Assembly: GCF_036711975.1 (NCBI RefSeq)
Contig: NC_091968.1
Coordinates: forward strand, 15,128,001 to 15,192,000
DNA length: 64,000 bases
Reading direction: 5' to 3'
DNA from: Onthophagus taurus
Lineage: Eukaryota; Arthropoda; Insecta; Coleoptera; Scarabaeidae
In this document: one piece after another, positions 22,845 to 33,925 of the stretch
Layout of the letters: every line of letters begins with the position of its first letter
How positions within the stretch are numbered: position 1 is the stretch's first letter
Notes under the pieces: generated by a model
What the model was told of the DNA's origin: nothing
What the model saw: only the letters and a program-made list of their open reading frames with translations
Databases searched by the model: none
Position numbers and translations under genes: made by a program

Positions 22845-23804
22845 AGTACCTACGCGAGTCCTCGTGCAGCTCACCGGCGAAGGGAGGGGTTATTTGTTTT
22901 AGACGCCACACAGTTAACCTCGCGTGGTTCACGAACTGTGACGTGTGATAGTGAAATGCAGTCCGTCGGCAAGCGGACACGCTACGACAAGTTGCTTTTT
23001 TTCGACTGTTCTACCGCATAATTAAATATTTTATAAATAAAAATGGTTAATAAATGTTTTGTACAAAATTGTACTTCTGGGTATAGTTCATGCGTTGAAA
23101 AATTTAGCTTCTTTAAGTGTAAAAATACACACTTGCTGCCTCAATGGGCTAAAGCTATACCACGTGCTGACAAAAAATTTGGTATAAACGATCATGTTTG
23201 CGAAAAGCATTTTCAACAAACTGATATTGTTAAATATTGGGTGGCAAAGGATGGAATTACGAAGGTAAAAATTGTTTGATTGAAAATAAATTAATCTTTT
23301 CACAGCCAGGTTATCAATTTTAACGAATATTGTAAACAAATTAGTAATTCATTAAATATAACGAGTTCATTATAATATTTTTTCTATTTACTTTTGCAAA
23401 AACTGCTTTTACTTCATTTTACAAAAGACGACATTACAATTATGTTACTTCATTTTTGATTCGAATAAAGTTCCTTAAAAAACGAAAACTTTCAGATAGA
23501 GCTGTTCCTAGTATTTTTCCTAATTGTCCCTCATATATGACTAAAGAGATCAAGAAGAGAAAACTACCTAAAAAACGACAATTTATAGACACAGTTTCAA
23601 AACGTGATCAATTTTTAAAAGTATGGTCCAAAGCCAGTGATCTTAAATTACCCGAAACAAATTGGTCGTTTACTAAAATTGTAGATGATGATGACAAACG
23701 ACTTATTTTTCAAAGTATTTCATATTCAAAAATACTAAAGAAACCTTACATTGAGTTGTATATCTCTTTAGCAAACAATCTGACAATAAAAATATACAGG
23801 GTGT
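22845..23804 (+). mobile_element. THAP-domain transposon (P-element-like) 5' fragment
   Basis: A GC-richer leader (22845-23020) precedes a THAP-domain exon and a second coding block (23456-23804) with GAVPSIFP-like AVPSIFPNCP followed by a Lys/Arg-rich region, a pairing seen in P-element transposases and THAP9-type genes. The second block is cut at 23797 by a foldback element. The transposase catalytic part is missing. Confidence 0.6.
23043..23264 (+). CDS. THAP zinc-finger exon
   Basis: ATG at 23043. The C2CH THAP pattern is present: C5 and C10 (KCFVQNC), Trp in LPQWAKAIPR (about residue 35), and C-x2-H in HVCEKHF (about residues 54-58). THAP domains bind DNA and are found in P-element transposases and their host derivatives. 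A possible donor (GAAG then GTAAAA) is at 23264/23265; unspliced, the frame continues to about 23279. With the truncation downstream it is a fragment. Confidence 0.65.
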
Positions 23805-24085
23805 ATCTGAATGACTGCAACAAACTTCAAGGGGTGATTCTTTAGTGAATTTTAAGGGTACTTTGATATATGAACCATGGGCGACTTCGGCCCTCCTAAG
23901 GAGCTACACCCCTCCAAAAATGGCGGAAAATTTCGGTTTAATTTTTTTTTCTCAAAAACCATAAACGCTACGTAAATGAAATTTGGGGAATATGTTAAAC
24001 TCATAATAGGACACGTTTTGAACCTATTTGTACTTTCAACCTACCCTTCTAAACTACTAAACGTAACCACCCCCTTTACATTTTC
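23797..24085. mobile_element. TA-foldback family A, copy 1 (left arm only)
   Basis: After TA the sequence CAGGGTGTATCTGAATGAC... matches the left arm of the complete copy at 38736-39932 and of the larger copy at 44889-53604. It ends near 24085 without a right arm. It interrupts the THAP element. Confidence 0.7.
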
Positions 24086-24101
24086 GGCTCCTTACTTACA
24101 A

Positions 24102-24303
24102 CTCTCATGAACACCGGTTCCGAAAGGCGAACAATGTAAGAATCTGGAATATGTGCTCTCTAATAACGTGGATGTGGAAGCCGCTTAATTAAGAACAAAA
24201 AATTATAACGGGGTGTTGTTAATAATTAATGAACATCATAACGTCCCCTAAATCTTAATAACTTTTCATCTCCAACATGAAGAATAAAATTGTTAAGGTA
24301 CGT
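24102..24303 (-). repeat. Second copy of the 10077-10275 segment (possible DUF3421-type gene tail)
   Basis: It matches 10077-10275, with the same minus-strand stop and a conserved peptide (NNFILHVGDEKL, then RYDV). It ends exactly where the gypsy LTR starts at 24304, so the LTR element inserted into it. Confidence 0.45.
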
Positions 24304-24741
24304 TGTTATGCCCTGCGACTTGCAGGTACAGACCATTTTTAAGATCTGAGTAAGCAGATTCCAAATAAAAGTATAAAAGGAGAGTAAGATCATATTAGAA
24401 TTAAGTCTGAATTTGTAATCTTGTGCAACACGACCTGTAATTCCGTTCATGAATAAAAAATATGTTTTTTAAAAATTGACTGAATAATAAGTAACGTTGA
24501 GAAGGAATCAAACAGTAGAGAGAGACTGTGGCAGTATCTATACTACTGTTCTGTGAGTAAAGACGTACAGAGTTGATCTATTTTCTTATAAAATAAATGA
24601 TTAACACGTTTGTAAATAAAAGAGTATTAAATAAGTTTAAAGACCAAATGTTTAATAGTTTGTCTCTTTACATTAAAATAAATACTTTAGTTTATTACTT
24701 TTAAAAATGTGCTTTTTTTAATTTGACAATCTAATCCTACA
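24304..24741 (+). repeat. Left LTR of the gypsy element
   Basis: It starts TGTTATG and ends CCTACA. Its last part (24555-24741) matches 34824-35015 with few differences. The primer-binding site begins within 3 bp of the end. Confidence 0.75.
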
Positions 24742-25001
24742 AATTTGGGGGCTCAACCGCAATTAACATCAAGTGTTTAGTGATAAAACTGTTAATAAGA
24801 CTGTTAAGTCAGCAAATTGTTGTGGAGTAAACAACAAATCGAACTAAAATAACCACCATTCTTATTAAAACACGTTAAGTGCGTCGCGCCATCGTAATTT
24901 TCCATCGTGCCGTAACACTATGTGTTTTCCAGACCAATCTTTACCAATCGATAACGGCCGTTTCTACGAGATTTTTTTTTAAAACTTAAAAAAACGAAAA
25001 T
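24742..25001 (+). other. 5' leader of the gypsy element with primer-binding site
   Basis: TTTGGGGGCTCAACC (24744-24758) resembles the TGGGGGCTC primer-binding sites of many Ty3/gypsy elements. The remainder is the untranslated leader up to the gag ATG at 25002. Confidence 0.55.
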
Positions 25002-26162
25002 ATGATGAATAAAGACGATGGCAAGGATTCTGTAGAATTTAATAATACTACAATTTCCTCCTCCAAAGATGACGTAAGAAAAACGAAGAAAAATAAAACG
25101 ATGAAAATAAAGAATCTGAAGAAAGAAAATACCCATTCCATTTCACAACGTGTAAGAAATGAAGAAGAATACCAGTGCGGTGCTGAAGACGGGAAAAGGG
25201 TAGATTGCGTTCAAGACGACGATGACGACCAAGAAACAATGAAACCAATGAAGACAAGAATGAAGTCGAAGAAGTTATACGAAGAAAGTGAAGAATCAAG
25301 CAGTGAAAGCGACGAAGAAGACACAGAAGATAATACTGATGATGAAAAAGATGTCGATAAGAAACATTTCATGGCCAGCATCCATTTAACGAAACCGACA
25401 TTTGCCTTATCGTTCCATGATGTAGAAGATTCTTTAAATACATTTTCTGGCGAAGATGAAATGCAGGTAACTTATTGGATAGTAGATTTTGAAGAAATGG
25501 CTATAATGATGGAATGGAATGATTTACAAATGTTTTTATATGCCAAAAAGTTATTAACCGGTTTAGCAAAATTGTTTGTCAAAAGTAAAAGGGAAATAAC
25601 TTCATGGCACAAGTTGAAAAAAGCTTTGAAGGGTGAGTATTCCAAAAAGATTAGTAGTGCTACTTTACATGAAATGTAATTAAATAAAAAAATGAAAAAA
25701 GATGAAACCATACAAAAGTAATTTCTAAAAATGAAGGCAATGGCTAGTAAAGGAAAAGTAGACGATGATGCGCTAATGGAATATGTTATAGATGGAATTC
25801 CCGACGATGTAAACAATAAAACTGTTCTCTATGGCGCAAGAACTATTAAAGAATTCAAAGAAAAGTTACATGTTTATGAAAAAATGAACAAGAAGATGAA
25901 GAAAAACACTGATGCCGTGAAACGATTCGAGAATAATTCAAACAAGTTTAGCGGGGAAGCACAACAAACATCAACAACTGGTAATGCATGGGGAACCAGA
26001 ACCGATAGCATATCAAGAACAAAACCAATAATTCGATGTTACAATTATGGTCAAGTTGGACACAAATCCAATAACTATCCAAAGAAAGAAAGAGGAACGA
26101 ACTGCTTTAAATGCAACAATTATGGGCATAAAACGAGAGAAAGCAAATTATACGGAAAATGA
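25002..26162 (+). pseudogene. gag: gag of the gypsy element (acidic N-terminus, capsid, two CCHC knuckles), one stop
   Basis: ATG 25002 opens a highly charged N-terminal part (Lys/Glu/Asp-rich), then a capsid-like stretch (FSGEDEMQVTYWIVDFEEMA, KLLTGLAKLF). The frame stops at 25677-25679, and coding similarity continues at 25731-26162 with a helical region and two zinc knuckles: CYNYGQVGHKSNNY, in which the last Cys is replaced, and CFKCNNYGHKTRES, which also lacks its last Cys. Both knuckles are therefore damaged. Confidence 0.7.
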
Positions 26163-26670
26163 AACAGGGAAGAATTATAAAGAAGTGATATTAGAAGAAA
26201 GGCCAATAACTGCCTTGATTGATACTGGAAGCGCAGTCAACCTTACTTGCATCAACGAATACTTACAATTGAACATACCACGATTTGAAGAAAAGTTTAT
26301 AACTCTTACTGGAATTAGAAAGAACAACATTAAGACTTTGGGTCGGTTTGTGTGTAATATTATTATAGATGGCGATGTGTATCACACTACAATACACATT
26401 GTACCTGAAAACGTTATGAGTTATGAGCTACAAGTTACTTTCGGGTGATGATTTACTCTCACAGGCAGAAGTATTGATTAACCATTCTGGAATCTATTTC
26501 ACAAAGATACAGGTAAAATTTGAGATTATGAAAATTGCTCTTGATGACGACACGATTGACAATTTACCTAAGATAAAAGGCACGAAGTTAAGGGAAGAGG
26601 TTAGAGAATTGATCAACAACTATCGAACGGAAGAAGGTGTTGCAACTCCAATGCAAAGATTAATTGTGTA
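26047..26670 (+). pseudogene. pol: Aspartic protease and linker of the gypsy element
   Basis: The frame 26047-26448 overlaps the end of gag and carries the retropepsin motif LIDTGSAVNL (about 26215). Coding continues in another frame at 26423-26670 (linker before RT), ending in the 11-bp duplication that borders the PLE insertion. The RT part resumes at 34454. Confidence 0.65.
26655..26665 (+). repeat. Target-site duplication of the PLE dimer, left copy
   Basis: AAAGATTAATT, identical to 34443-34453. It shows that the 7.8-kb inverted dimer between the copies was inserted as one unit into the gypsy pol gene. Confidence 0.85.
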
Positions 26671-27229
26671 ATTATAATATATTAATTGATTAAAGAGGAT
26701 TGGTTATTCTTTAATGATTAAAATCCAAATACATGAAATTCCTCTTGATTTTGTATTTATTTTTTTGTTAAGTCATTTAACGTTTCGAACTATTTACATA
26801 GTTCATCATCAGAAATCACTATAAAAAAGAAATTTAAAAAGCAACGTCGACGAAATTATCTCCTTTATGGAAATCGTTAAAACAAATTGAACGTACAACG
26901 CATAGATTATTACAAAAACAGAAAACAAAAAGAAAAACAAAAAGGAAAACAAAAAAAAACAAAAATGTACCTTTGTCGAGTATCCCTATTGATTAATTTA
27001 TCAATTCTATCGGTAAATTGTGTATATTTCCATGATCTTACATTTTATAAATTTTTCAAATTACAAAACATTTCAACGTGTTCGTATGGACTTAGCGACT
27101 ATAAGAAGGAATATCGTGACGGAACCAGTTTTTCTTTAACAATGTGTTCTACGGAAATCAATACAATTCAATTCAAATTACAAATTTAAAATTTACCAAT
27201 ATCTAAAATTACAATTAATTAGTAACTAA
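26666..27229 (-). repeat. PLE pseudo-LTR, copy 1
   Basis: It is identical or nearly so to about 30142-30700 (direct) and 33926-34442 (inverted). It holds the HHR on the minus strand and, on the plus strand, a 100-codon Lys-rich ORF (26887-27189) that is present in all three copies. Confidence 0.8.
26779..26812 (-). ncRNA. Hammerhead ribozyme of the PLE, copy 1
   Basis: On the minus strand: CTGATGA, stem II GAACTAT/ATAGTTC (7 bp perfect) closed by a GTAA tetraloop, then GAAACGTT. Stem III is minimal (CG), with U-U at the cleavage position, which fits dimeric action. It has the same sense as the RT ORF. Confidence 0.8.
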
Positions 27230-30130
27230 TCATATATCTAATTTGTTTATTATGCCTGCATAATAACTACCTATATTTCCTGAATCTGATTTAAAATTAA
27301 CTGACCTGTTAATGTTTTTGGTGATATAGATAGCTTCAATATTCTTTCTGTTGAATGTATCTCCTTCAGTGGTCAACACTTTAGGCGTATCAAAGTTAAA
27401 TTTATGACGATTCTTGATTGCATGTTGGCAAAGGGCTGTTTTATTAATAATTTTGTGTTGATTAGTATCGTATTTATGCTGTTTTATACGATTATGTAAT
27501 TGTTGTTTACTTTCACCTATATACACCTTATTACAGTTATTACATTCTAATTGGTATATGGTATTAATTCTGTCCGTCTTATCTATTTTGTCTTTCATAT
27601 TACTCAAAATATTGGTTAATTTATTATTGTTATATTGTGCTAATTTGATTTCTTGAAATTCATATTTCTTAAAAATAGCTTTAATTTTATTGGTTATTGT
27701 CGGGATATATTTGATTTTATAGAATTTACTTATTTTATCTCTATCTGCAACACTCCGTACGTCTAATTCATTCGAATCATTCTGATATAAAGTTTCCGTA
27801 TGTGGTAAGTAATCTGTGATCTTTGTTTGAGTTTGGGTTACACCCTTATTCTTGTTGTCAATACTTGCATTATTATGTTTGCTTGGTCTCATTTTTGCAA
27901 TAATCTGATCTCCATTTAAGTTTGATCTTTGTTCAACATTATCAATATTGCTCTGTTGTGTGTTTATAGGTATTGATTGTTTGACTTTATTATAATTATT
28001 GTACCAAATATTATTAATTAATGTTCTTGGGTATGCATTTTCTAAAAGGATATTATATATTTTGGTCTTTATTTCTTTCATGTATATATCATCAGTTAAA
28101 TTAATAGCTCGACGGATTAAATTATTAATAGTATTTATTATCTGAGTTCTTGGATGATTACTTAAATAATGAAGAGTTCTATTGCTACTGATGTCTTTTT
28201 TATACCAAGATGTGTATATCTTATTGTGTTCTTTATTTATTGTAATATTCATATCCAAATATGCTATTTGTTCATTGTGTAACGTTTCGACTGTAAATTG
28301 TAAGCGTGGGTTGTATTCATTAAATTTGACCAAAAGTTGTTTATATTGATTTTTAGGTAGAATGATTAGCAAATCATCTATGTATTTTGTAATTAAGAAA
28401 GGTTTAATGAAAGTGTCGTTTAATTGTGTGTCAAGTAACGAGTTCATCACTATGCCACTCAGATTTACGCTTAAGTTGGAGCCCATAGGAAGTCCATATA
28501 TTTGTTTATAAAAAGTGTTATTAAATTTAAAATAGCTGTTATGTGTACAAAGCTTTATTCCATCTAAAAATATTTTTTTGTCTTTTATGCAAGTAAAGTT
28601 TTCAATTTTATTCCAATTTTCATCTATGATTTTAAGCATGAGTTTTAACGGAATATTTGTAAAAAGGGACTTCGCATCAAAGCTTACTATGTCAATATCT
28701 TCATAGTTTTCAATCTCCAATTCATCGAGACGCTTCTTAAGCATAAAGGCATTTTTAACGTCGTAATGATTTTCATCATTTAAATTATTCAGAGATTTAT
28801 TTAAAAATATAGATAACGCATTGGTAGGTCCATTTATATTATTAATGATTGGACGTAAAGGGTTATTATCTTTATGCGCTTTTAATAATCCATGTATCCT
28901 AGGTGTCACATAATGGTTTGGTGATAATCTAAGCTTTTGTTGCTTTGTTATAAATCCTTTCTTTTCTAATATTTTCAGGTAATCATTTATGCGATTAACT
29001 AGATTAGGACCTGGATCTAATCTAGATGTTTTATAAGTATCTATATCGTTAAGTAACTCTTTCATTTTATCGTTATATTCTGATTTATACAAAAAGGCTA
29101 TTTGTTTTGTTTTATCAGTCTTTATAATAACTATGTCCTTATGTTGTGTTAAAAATCTTTTCAAGAAAATCATATCTTTTATCACTGTATTATGAAATAT
29201 TGAAAATGTTCTATTATTATTTAACGTCAATGATTGTTTATTTTTCATATTCTTGTTATTTCTATCTAGATAATTGGAAATTTCATTAATTATATTGCTT
29301 CTTGTTATATTAATGTGATTCTCTGAAGTCTTCAAGTTAATAAAAACTTTTTCTATGTCTATTATCATATTTAAAATGTCTTTGTGTAGAGATTTTTTAT
29401 TGTTATGTGTTGTAAAGCAAAATTTTTCACCCAAAGATAAGAGATTTAGTATATTTATGGGTATTTGTAATTTTGTAAGATTCAGTATTCTACCTTTCTT
29501 GTGTAAATCGTTATAATTATTTTGTAACCAATCATCAGTATGTAAATTTATGTTAGAATTATTATGTGCATTTTCTAGGAACAAAGGTAATTTCAATCGA
29601 TTTCTATTTTTCAATCGATTTGAGTTATGTAACTCGTCTCTTCTTATTTTATGTGTGAACTTGATGTATCTTTGATTAGCCTTATTCAAGATGATCCTTC
29701 TGAAATTGACCTTAAATTTGTCTCCTTCATTAATGGGATTTCTAGTTATAACAAAATCAATATATCTAAAAATCCTGTTAATTAACCAGTAAGTTTGATT
29801 TATTTCATCTTTCAAAATGTTAAGGGCTATGTGTTTAGATTGCATTTTTTGTTTGTAATTTATTAGATAATCTTTATAAAAAAGGTTATCTATATTTTTC
29901 AAGTTTTTAAGAATATGATATGGTATTAAATTCATTTTAAGGGAATTTTTCAAATAAAACAATTTACAATAAGCTTTTATGGCTTTTTCGAATGTGGGTT
30001 TAAGAAGGCGCTCAACAAAGGTACTTACATTAAAACAATCAATTATTTTCTTAAAATTATCGCCGACATTGACATCTCCATCTTCTCGTTTGCAATTTCT
30101 TCTAAATTCATGGATATTTATGTATTCCAT
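27230..30130 (-). CDS. PLE reverse transcriptase with GIY-YIG endonuclease, copy 1 (966 aa)
   Basis: A full-length single ORF, identical in protein to the copy at 31025-33925. The RT domain lies at about residues 330-700: TPRIHGLLKAHKDNNPLRPI (about 406), VSFDAKSLFTNIPL (about 481), GLPMGSNLSVNLSG (about 550), and the catalytic box KYIDDLLIIL (about 581). The C-terminus has a GIY-YIG nuclease: IYQLEC and VYIGES (about 856-872), R and H downstream (HNRIKQH), and NRKNIEAIYI with the catalytic Glu. A Cys pair (CNNC) sits between IYQLE and VYIGE, as in other PLEs. The enzyme would nick the target and prime cDNA on it. All catalytic residues are present, so it could be active. Confidence 0.93.
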   Translation of the reverse strand: MEYINIHEFRRNCKREDGDVNVGDNFKKIIDCFNVSTFVERLLKPTFEKAIKAYCKLFYLKNSLKMNLIPYHILKNLKNIDNLFYKDYLINYKQKMQSKHIALNILKDEINQTYWLINRIFRYIDFVITRNPINEGDKFKVNFRRIILNKANQRYIKFTHKIRRDELHNSNRLKNRNRLKLPLFLENAHNNSNINLHTDDWLQNNYNDLHKKGRILNLTKLQIPINILNLLSLGEKFCFTTHNNKKSLHKDILNMIIDIEKVFINLKTSENHINITRSNIINEISNYLDRNNKNMKNKQSLTLNNNRTFSIFHNTVIKDMIFLKRFLTQHKDIVIIKTDKTKQIAFLYKSEYNDKMKELLNDIDTYKTSRLDPGPNLVNRINDYLKILEKKGFITKQQKLRLSPNHYVTPRIHGLLKAHKDNNPLRPIINNINGPTNALSIFLNKSLNNLNDENHYDVKNAFMLKKRLDELEIENYEDIDIVSFDAKSLFTNIPLKLMLKIIDENWNKIENFTCIKDKKIFLDGIKLCTHNSYFKFNNTFYKQIYGLPMGSNLSVNLSGIVMNSLLDTQLNDTFIKPFLITKYIDDLLIILPKNQYKQLLVKFNEYNPRLQFTVETLHNEQIAYLDMNITINKEHNKIYTSWYKKDISSNRTLHYLSNHPRTQIINTINNLIRRAINLTDDIYMKEIKTKIYNILLENAYPRTLINNIWYNNYNKVKQSIPINTQQSNIDNVEQRSNLNGDQIIAKMRPSKHNNASIDNKNKGVTQTQTKITDYLPHTETLYQNDSNELDVRSVADRDKISKFYKIKYIPTITNKIKAIFKKYEFQEIKLAQYNNNKLTNILSNMKDKIDKTDRINTIYQLECNNCNKVYIGESKQQLHNRIKQHKYDTNQHKIINKTALCQHAIKNRHKFNFDTPKVLTTEGDTFNRKNIEAIYITKNINRSVNFKSDSGNIGSYYAGIINKLDI

Positions 30131-30141
30131 ATTAATTATGT

Positions 30142-30660
30142 AATTATAATATATTAATTGATTAAAGAGGATTGGTTATTCTTTAATGATTAAAATCCAA
30201 ATACATGAAATTCCTCTTGATTTTGTATTTATTTTTTTGTTAAGTCATTTAACGTTTCGAACTATTTACATAGTTCATCATCAGAAATCACTATAAAAAA
30301 GAAATTTAAAAAGCAACGTCGACGAAATTATCTCCTTTATGGAAATCGTTAAAACAAATTGAACGTACAACGCATAGATTATTACAAAAACAGAAAACAA
30401 AAAGAAAAACAAAAAGGAAAACAAAAAAAAACAAAAATGTACCTTTGTCGAGTATCCCTATTGATTAATTTATCAATTCTATCGGTAAATTGTGTATATT
30501 TCCATGATCTTACATTTTATAAATTTTTCAAATTACAAAACATTTCAACGTGTTCGTATGGACTTAGCGACTATAAGAAGGAATATCGTGACGGAACCAG
30601 TTTTTCTTTAACAATGTGTTCTACGGAAATCAATACAATTCAATTCAAATTACAAATTTA
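30142..30660 (-). repeat. PLE pseudo-LTR, copy 2 (direct repeat of copy 1)
   Basis: It repeats the left flank at a 3472-bp offset, so one full PLE unit is 3472 bp. It includes the HHR on minus and the 100-codon ORF (30359-30661, plus). It is followed by a short piece of the ORF 3' end (to about 30879). Confidence 0.85.
30251..30284 (-). ncRNA. Hammerhead ribozyme of the PLE, copy 2
   Basis: Identical to the copy at 26779-26812 (offset 3472 bp). CTGATGA, 7-bp stem II with GTAA loop, GAAACGTT on the minus strand. Confidence 0.8.
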
Positions 30661-30879
30661 AAATTTACCAATATCTAAAATTACAATTAATTAGTAACTA
30701 ATCATATATCTAATTTGTTTATTATGCCTGCATAATAACTACCTATATTTCCTGAATCTGATTTAAAATTAACTGACCTGTTAATGTTTTTGGTGATATA
30801 GATAGCTTCAATATTCTTTCTGTTGAATGTATCTCCTTCAGTGGTCAACACTTTAGGCGTATCAAAGTTAAATTTATGA
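30661..30879 (-). pseudogene. 3' fragment of the PLE ORF (GIY-YIG C-terminus)
   Basis: It repeats the end of the 27230-30130 ORF (about the last 55 codons) and is cut at about 30879, where it joins an inverted, 5'-truncated copy of the element. The breakpoint is the head-to-head junction of the dimer. Confidence 0.8.
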
Positions 30880-31024
30880 CGTTAAAAAAAAACGAAGAAA
30901 CGTTAAATGACTTAACAAAAAAATAAATACAAAATCAAGAGGAATTTCATGTATTTGGATTTTAATCATTAAAGAATAACCAATCCTCTTTAATCAATTA
31001 ATATATTATAATTACATAATTAAT

Positions 31025-33925
31025 ATGGAATACATAAATATCCATGAATTTAGAAGAAATTGCAAACGAGAAGATGGAGATGTCAATGTCGGCGATAATT
31101 TTAAGAAAATAATTGATTGTTTTAATGTAAGTACCTTTGTTGAGCGCCTTCTTAAACCCACATTCGAAAAAGCCATAAAAGCTTATTGTAAATTGTTTTA
31201 TTTGAAAAATTCCCTTAAAATGAATTTAATACCATATCATATTCTTAAAAACTTGAAAAATATAGATAACCTTTTTTATAAAGATTATCTAATAAATTAC
31301 AAACAAAAAATGCAATCTAAACACATAGCCCTTAACATTTTGAAAGATGAAATAAATCAAACTTACTGGTTAATTAACAGGATTTTTAGATATATTGATT
31401 TTGTTATAACTAGAAATCCCATTAATGAAGGAGACAAATTTAAGGTCAATTTCAGAAGGATCATCTTGAATAAGGCTAATCAAAGATACATCAAGTTCAC
31501 ACATAAAATAAGAAGAGACGAGTTACATAACTCAAATCGATTGAAAAATAGAAATCGATTGAAATTACCTTTGTTCCTAGAAAATGCACATAATAATTCT
31601 AACATAAATTTACATACTGATGATTGGTTACAAAATAATTATAACGATTTACACAAGAAAGGTAGAATACTGAATCTTACAAAATTACAAATACCCATAA
31701 ATATACTAAATCTCTTATCTTTGGGTGAAAAATTTTGCTTTACAACACATAACAATAAAAAATCTCTACACAAAGACATTTTAAATATGATAATAGACAT
31801 AGAAAAAGTTTTTATTAACTTGAAGACTTCAGAGAATCACATTAATATAACAAGAAGCAATATAATTAATGAAATTTCCAATTATCTAGATAGAAATAAC
31901 AAGAATATGAAAAATAAACAATCATTGACGTTAAATAATAATAGAACATTTTCAATATTTCATAATACAGTGATAAAAGATATGATTTTCTTGAAAAGAT
32001 TTTTAACACAACATAAGGACATAGTTATTATAAAGACTGATAAAACAAAACAAATAGCCTTTTTGTATAAATCAGAATATAACGATAAAATGAAAGAGTT
32101 ACTTAACGATATAGATACTTATAAAACATCTAGATTAGATCCAGGTCCTAATCTAGTTAATCGCATAAATGATTACCTGAAAATATTAGAAAAGAAAGGA
32201 TTTATAACAAAGCAACAAAAGCTTAGATTATCACCAAACCATTATGTGACACCTAGGATACATGGATTATTAAAAGCGCATAAAGATAATAACCCTTTAC
32301 GTCCAATCATTAATAATATAAATGGACCTACCAATGCGTTATCTATATTTTTAAATAAATCTCTGAATAATTTAAATGATGAAAATCATTACGACGTTAA
32401 AAATGCCTTTATGCTTAAGAAGCGTCTCGATGAATTGGAGATTGAAAACTATGAAGATATTGACATAGTAAGCTTTGATGCGAAGTCCCTTTTTACAAAT
32501 ATTCCGTTAAAACTCATGCTTAAAATCATAGATGAAAATTGGAATAAAATTGAAAACTTTACTTGCATAAAAGACAAAAAAATATTTTTAGATGGAATAA
32601 AGCTTTGTACACATAACAGCTATTTTAAATTTAATAACACTTTTTATAAACAAATATATGGACTTCCTATGGGCTCCAACTTAAGCGTAAATCTGAGTGG
32701 CATAGTGATGAACTCGTTACTTGACACACAATTAAACGACACTTTCATTAAACCTTTCTTAATTACAAAATACATAGATGATTTGCTAATCATTCTACCT
32801 AAAAATCAATATAAACAACTTTTGGTCAAATTTAATGAATACAACCCACGCTTACAATTTACAGTCGAAACGTTACACAATGAACAAATAGCATATTTGG
32901 ATATGAATATTACAATAAATAAAGAACACAATAAGATATACACATCTTGGTATAAAAAAGACATCAGTAGCAATAGAACTCTTCATTATTTAAGTAATCA
33001 TCCAAGAACTCAGATAATAAATACTATTAATAATTTAATCCGTCGAGCTATTAATTTAACTGATGATATATACATGAAAGAAATAAAGACCAAAATATAT
33101 AATATCCTTTTAGAAAATGCATACCCAAGAACATTAATTAATAATATTTGGTACAATAATTATAATAAAGTCAAACAATCAATACCTATAAACACACAAC
33201 AGAGCAATATTGATAATGTTGAACAAAGATCAAACTTAAATGGAGATCAGATTATTGCAAAAATGAGACCAAGCAAACATAATAATGCAAGTATTGACAA
33301 CAAGAATAAGGGTGTAACCCAAACTCAAACAAAGATCACAGATTACTTACCACATACGGAAACTTTATATCAGAATGATTCGAATGAATTAGACGTACGG
33401 AGTGTTGCAGATAGAGATAAAATAAGTAAATTCTATAAAATCAAATATATCCCGACAATAACCAATAAAATTAAAGCTATTTTTAAGAAATATGAATTTC
33501 AAGAAATCAAATTAGCACAATATAACAATAATAAATTAACCAATATTTTGAGTAATATGAAAGACAAAATAGATAAGACGGACAGAATTAATACCATATA
33601 CCAATTAGAATGTAATAACTGTAATAAGGTGTATATAGGTGAAAGTAAACAACAATTACATAATCGTATAAAACAGCATAAATACGATACTAATCAACAC
33701 AAAATTATTAATAAAACAGCCCTTTGCCAACATGCAATCAAGAATCGTCATAAATTTAACTTTGATACGCCTAAAGTGTTGACCACTGAAGGAGATACAT
33801 TCAACAGAAAGAATATTGAAGCTATCTATATCACCAAAAACATTAACAGGTCAGTTAATTTTAAATCAGATTCAGGAAATATAGGTAGTTATTATGCAGG
33901 CATAATAAACAAATTAGATATATGA
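31025..33925 (+). CDS. PLE reverse transcriptase with GIY-YIG endonuclease, copy 2 (966 aa)
   Basis: Inverted copy of the ORF at 27230-30130 with an identical 966-residue translation. Start ATG at 31025, end TGA at 33923-33925. The RT catalytic box YIDD is near 32771 and the GIY-YIG motif near 33600-33645. The 5' flank is a truncated pseudo-LTR without a complete HHR (only GAAACGTT and what follows remain, from about 30896), whereas the 3' flank is complete. A transcript of this copy would be cut by the ribozyme at 34343-34376. Confidence 0.93.
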   Translation: MEYINIHEFRRNCKREDGDVNVGDNFKKIIDCFNVSTFVERLLKPTFEKAIKAYCKLFYLKNSLKMNLIPYHILKNLKNIDNLFYKDYLINYKQKMQSKHIALNILKDEINQTYWLINRIFRYIDFVITRNPINEGDKFKVNFRRIILNKANQRYIKFTHKIRRDELHNSNRLKNRNRLKLPLFLENAHNNSNINLHTDDWLQNNYNDLHKKGRILNLTKLQIPINILNLLSLGEKFCFTTHNNKKSLHKDILNMIIDIEKVFINLKTSENHINITRSNIINEISNYLDRNNKNMKNKQSLTLNNNRTFSIFHNTVIKDMIFLKRFLTQHKDIVIIKTDKTKQIAFLYKSEYNDKMKELLNDIDTYKTSRLDPGPNLVNRINDYLKILEKKGFITKQQKLRLSPNHYVTPRIHGLLKAHKDNNPLRPIINNINGPTNALSIFLNKSLNNLNDENHYDVKNAFMLKKRLDELEIENYEDIDIVSFDAKSLFTNIPLKLMLKIIDENWNKIENFTCIKDKKIFLDGIKLCTHNSYFKFNNTFYKQIYGLPMGSNLSVNLSGIVMNSLLDTQLNDTFIKPFLITKYIDDLLIILPKNQYKQLLVKFNEYNPRLQFTVETLHNEQIAYLDMNITINKEHNKIYTSWYKKDISSNRTLHYLSNHPRTQIINTINNLIRRAINLTDDIYMKEIKTKIYNILLENAYPRTLINNIWYNNYNKVKQSIPINTQQSNIDNVEQRSNLNGDQIIAKMRPSKHNNASIDNKNKGVTQTQTKITDYLPHTETLYQNDSNELDVRSVADRDKISKFYKIKYIPTITNKIKAIFKKYEFQEIKLAQYNNNKLTNILSNMKDKIDKTDRINTIYQLECNNCNKVYIGESKQQLHNRIKQHKYDTNQHKIINKTALCQHAIKNRHKFNFDTPKVLTTEGDTFNRKNIEAIYITKNINRSVNFKSDSGNIGSYYAGIINKLDI

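Noticed and set aside
22830..23021. 63-codon ORF upstream of the THAP exon
   Set aside because: GC-richer leader with no family resemblance; more likely 5' UTR or transposon end sequence.
26887..27189. 100-codon Lys-rich ORF present in all three PLE pseudo-LTRs (also 30359-30661 and 33966-34268)
   Set aside because: The three copies are identical because the repeats are identical, so there is no evidence of constraint. It runs opposite to the RT ORF, and the Lys run comes from an A-rich stretch. Not listed as a gene.
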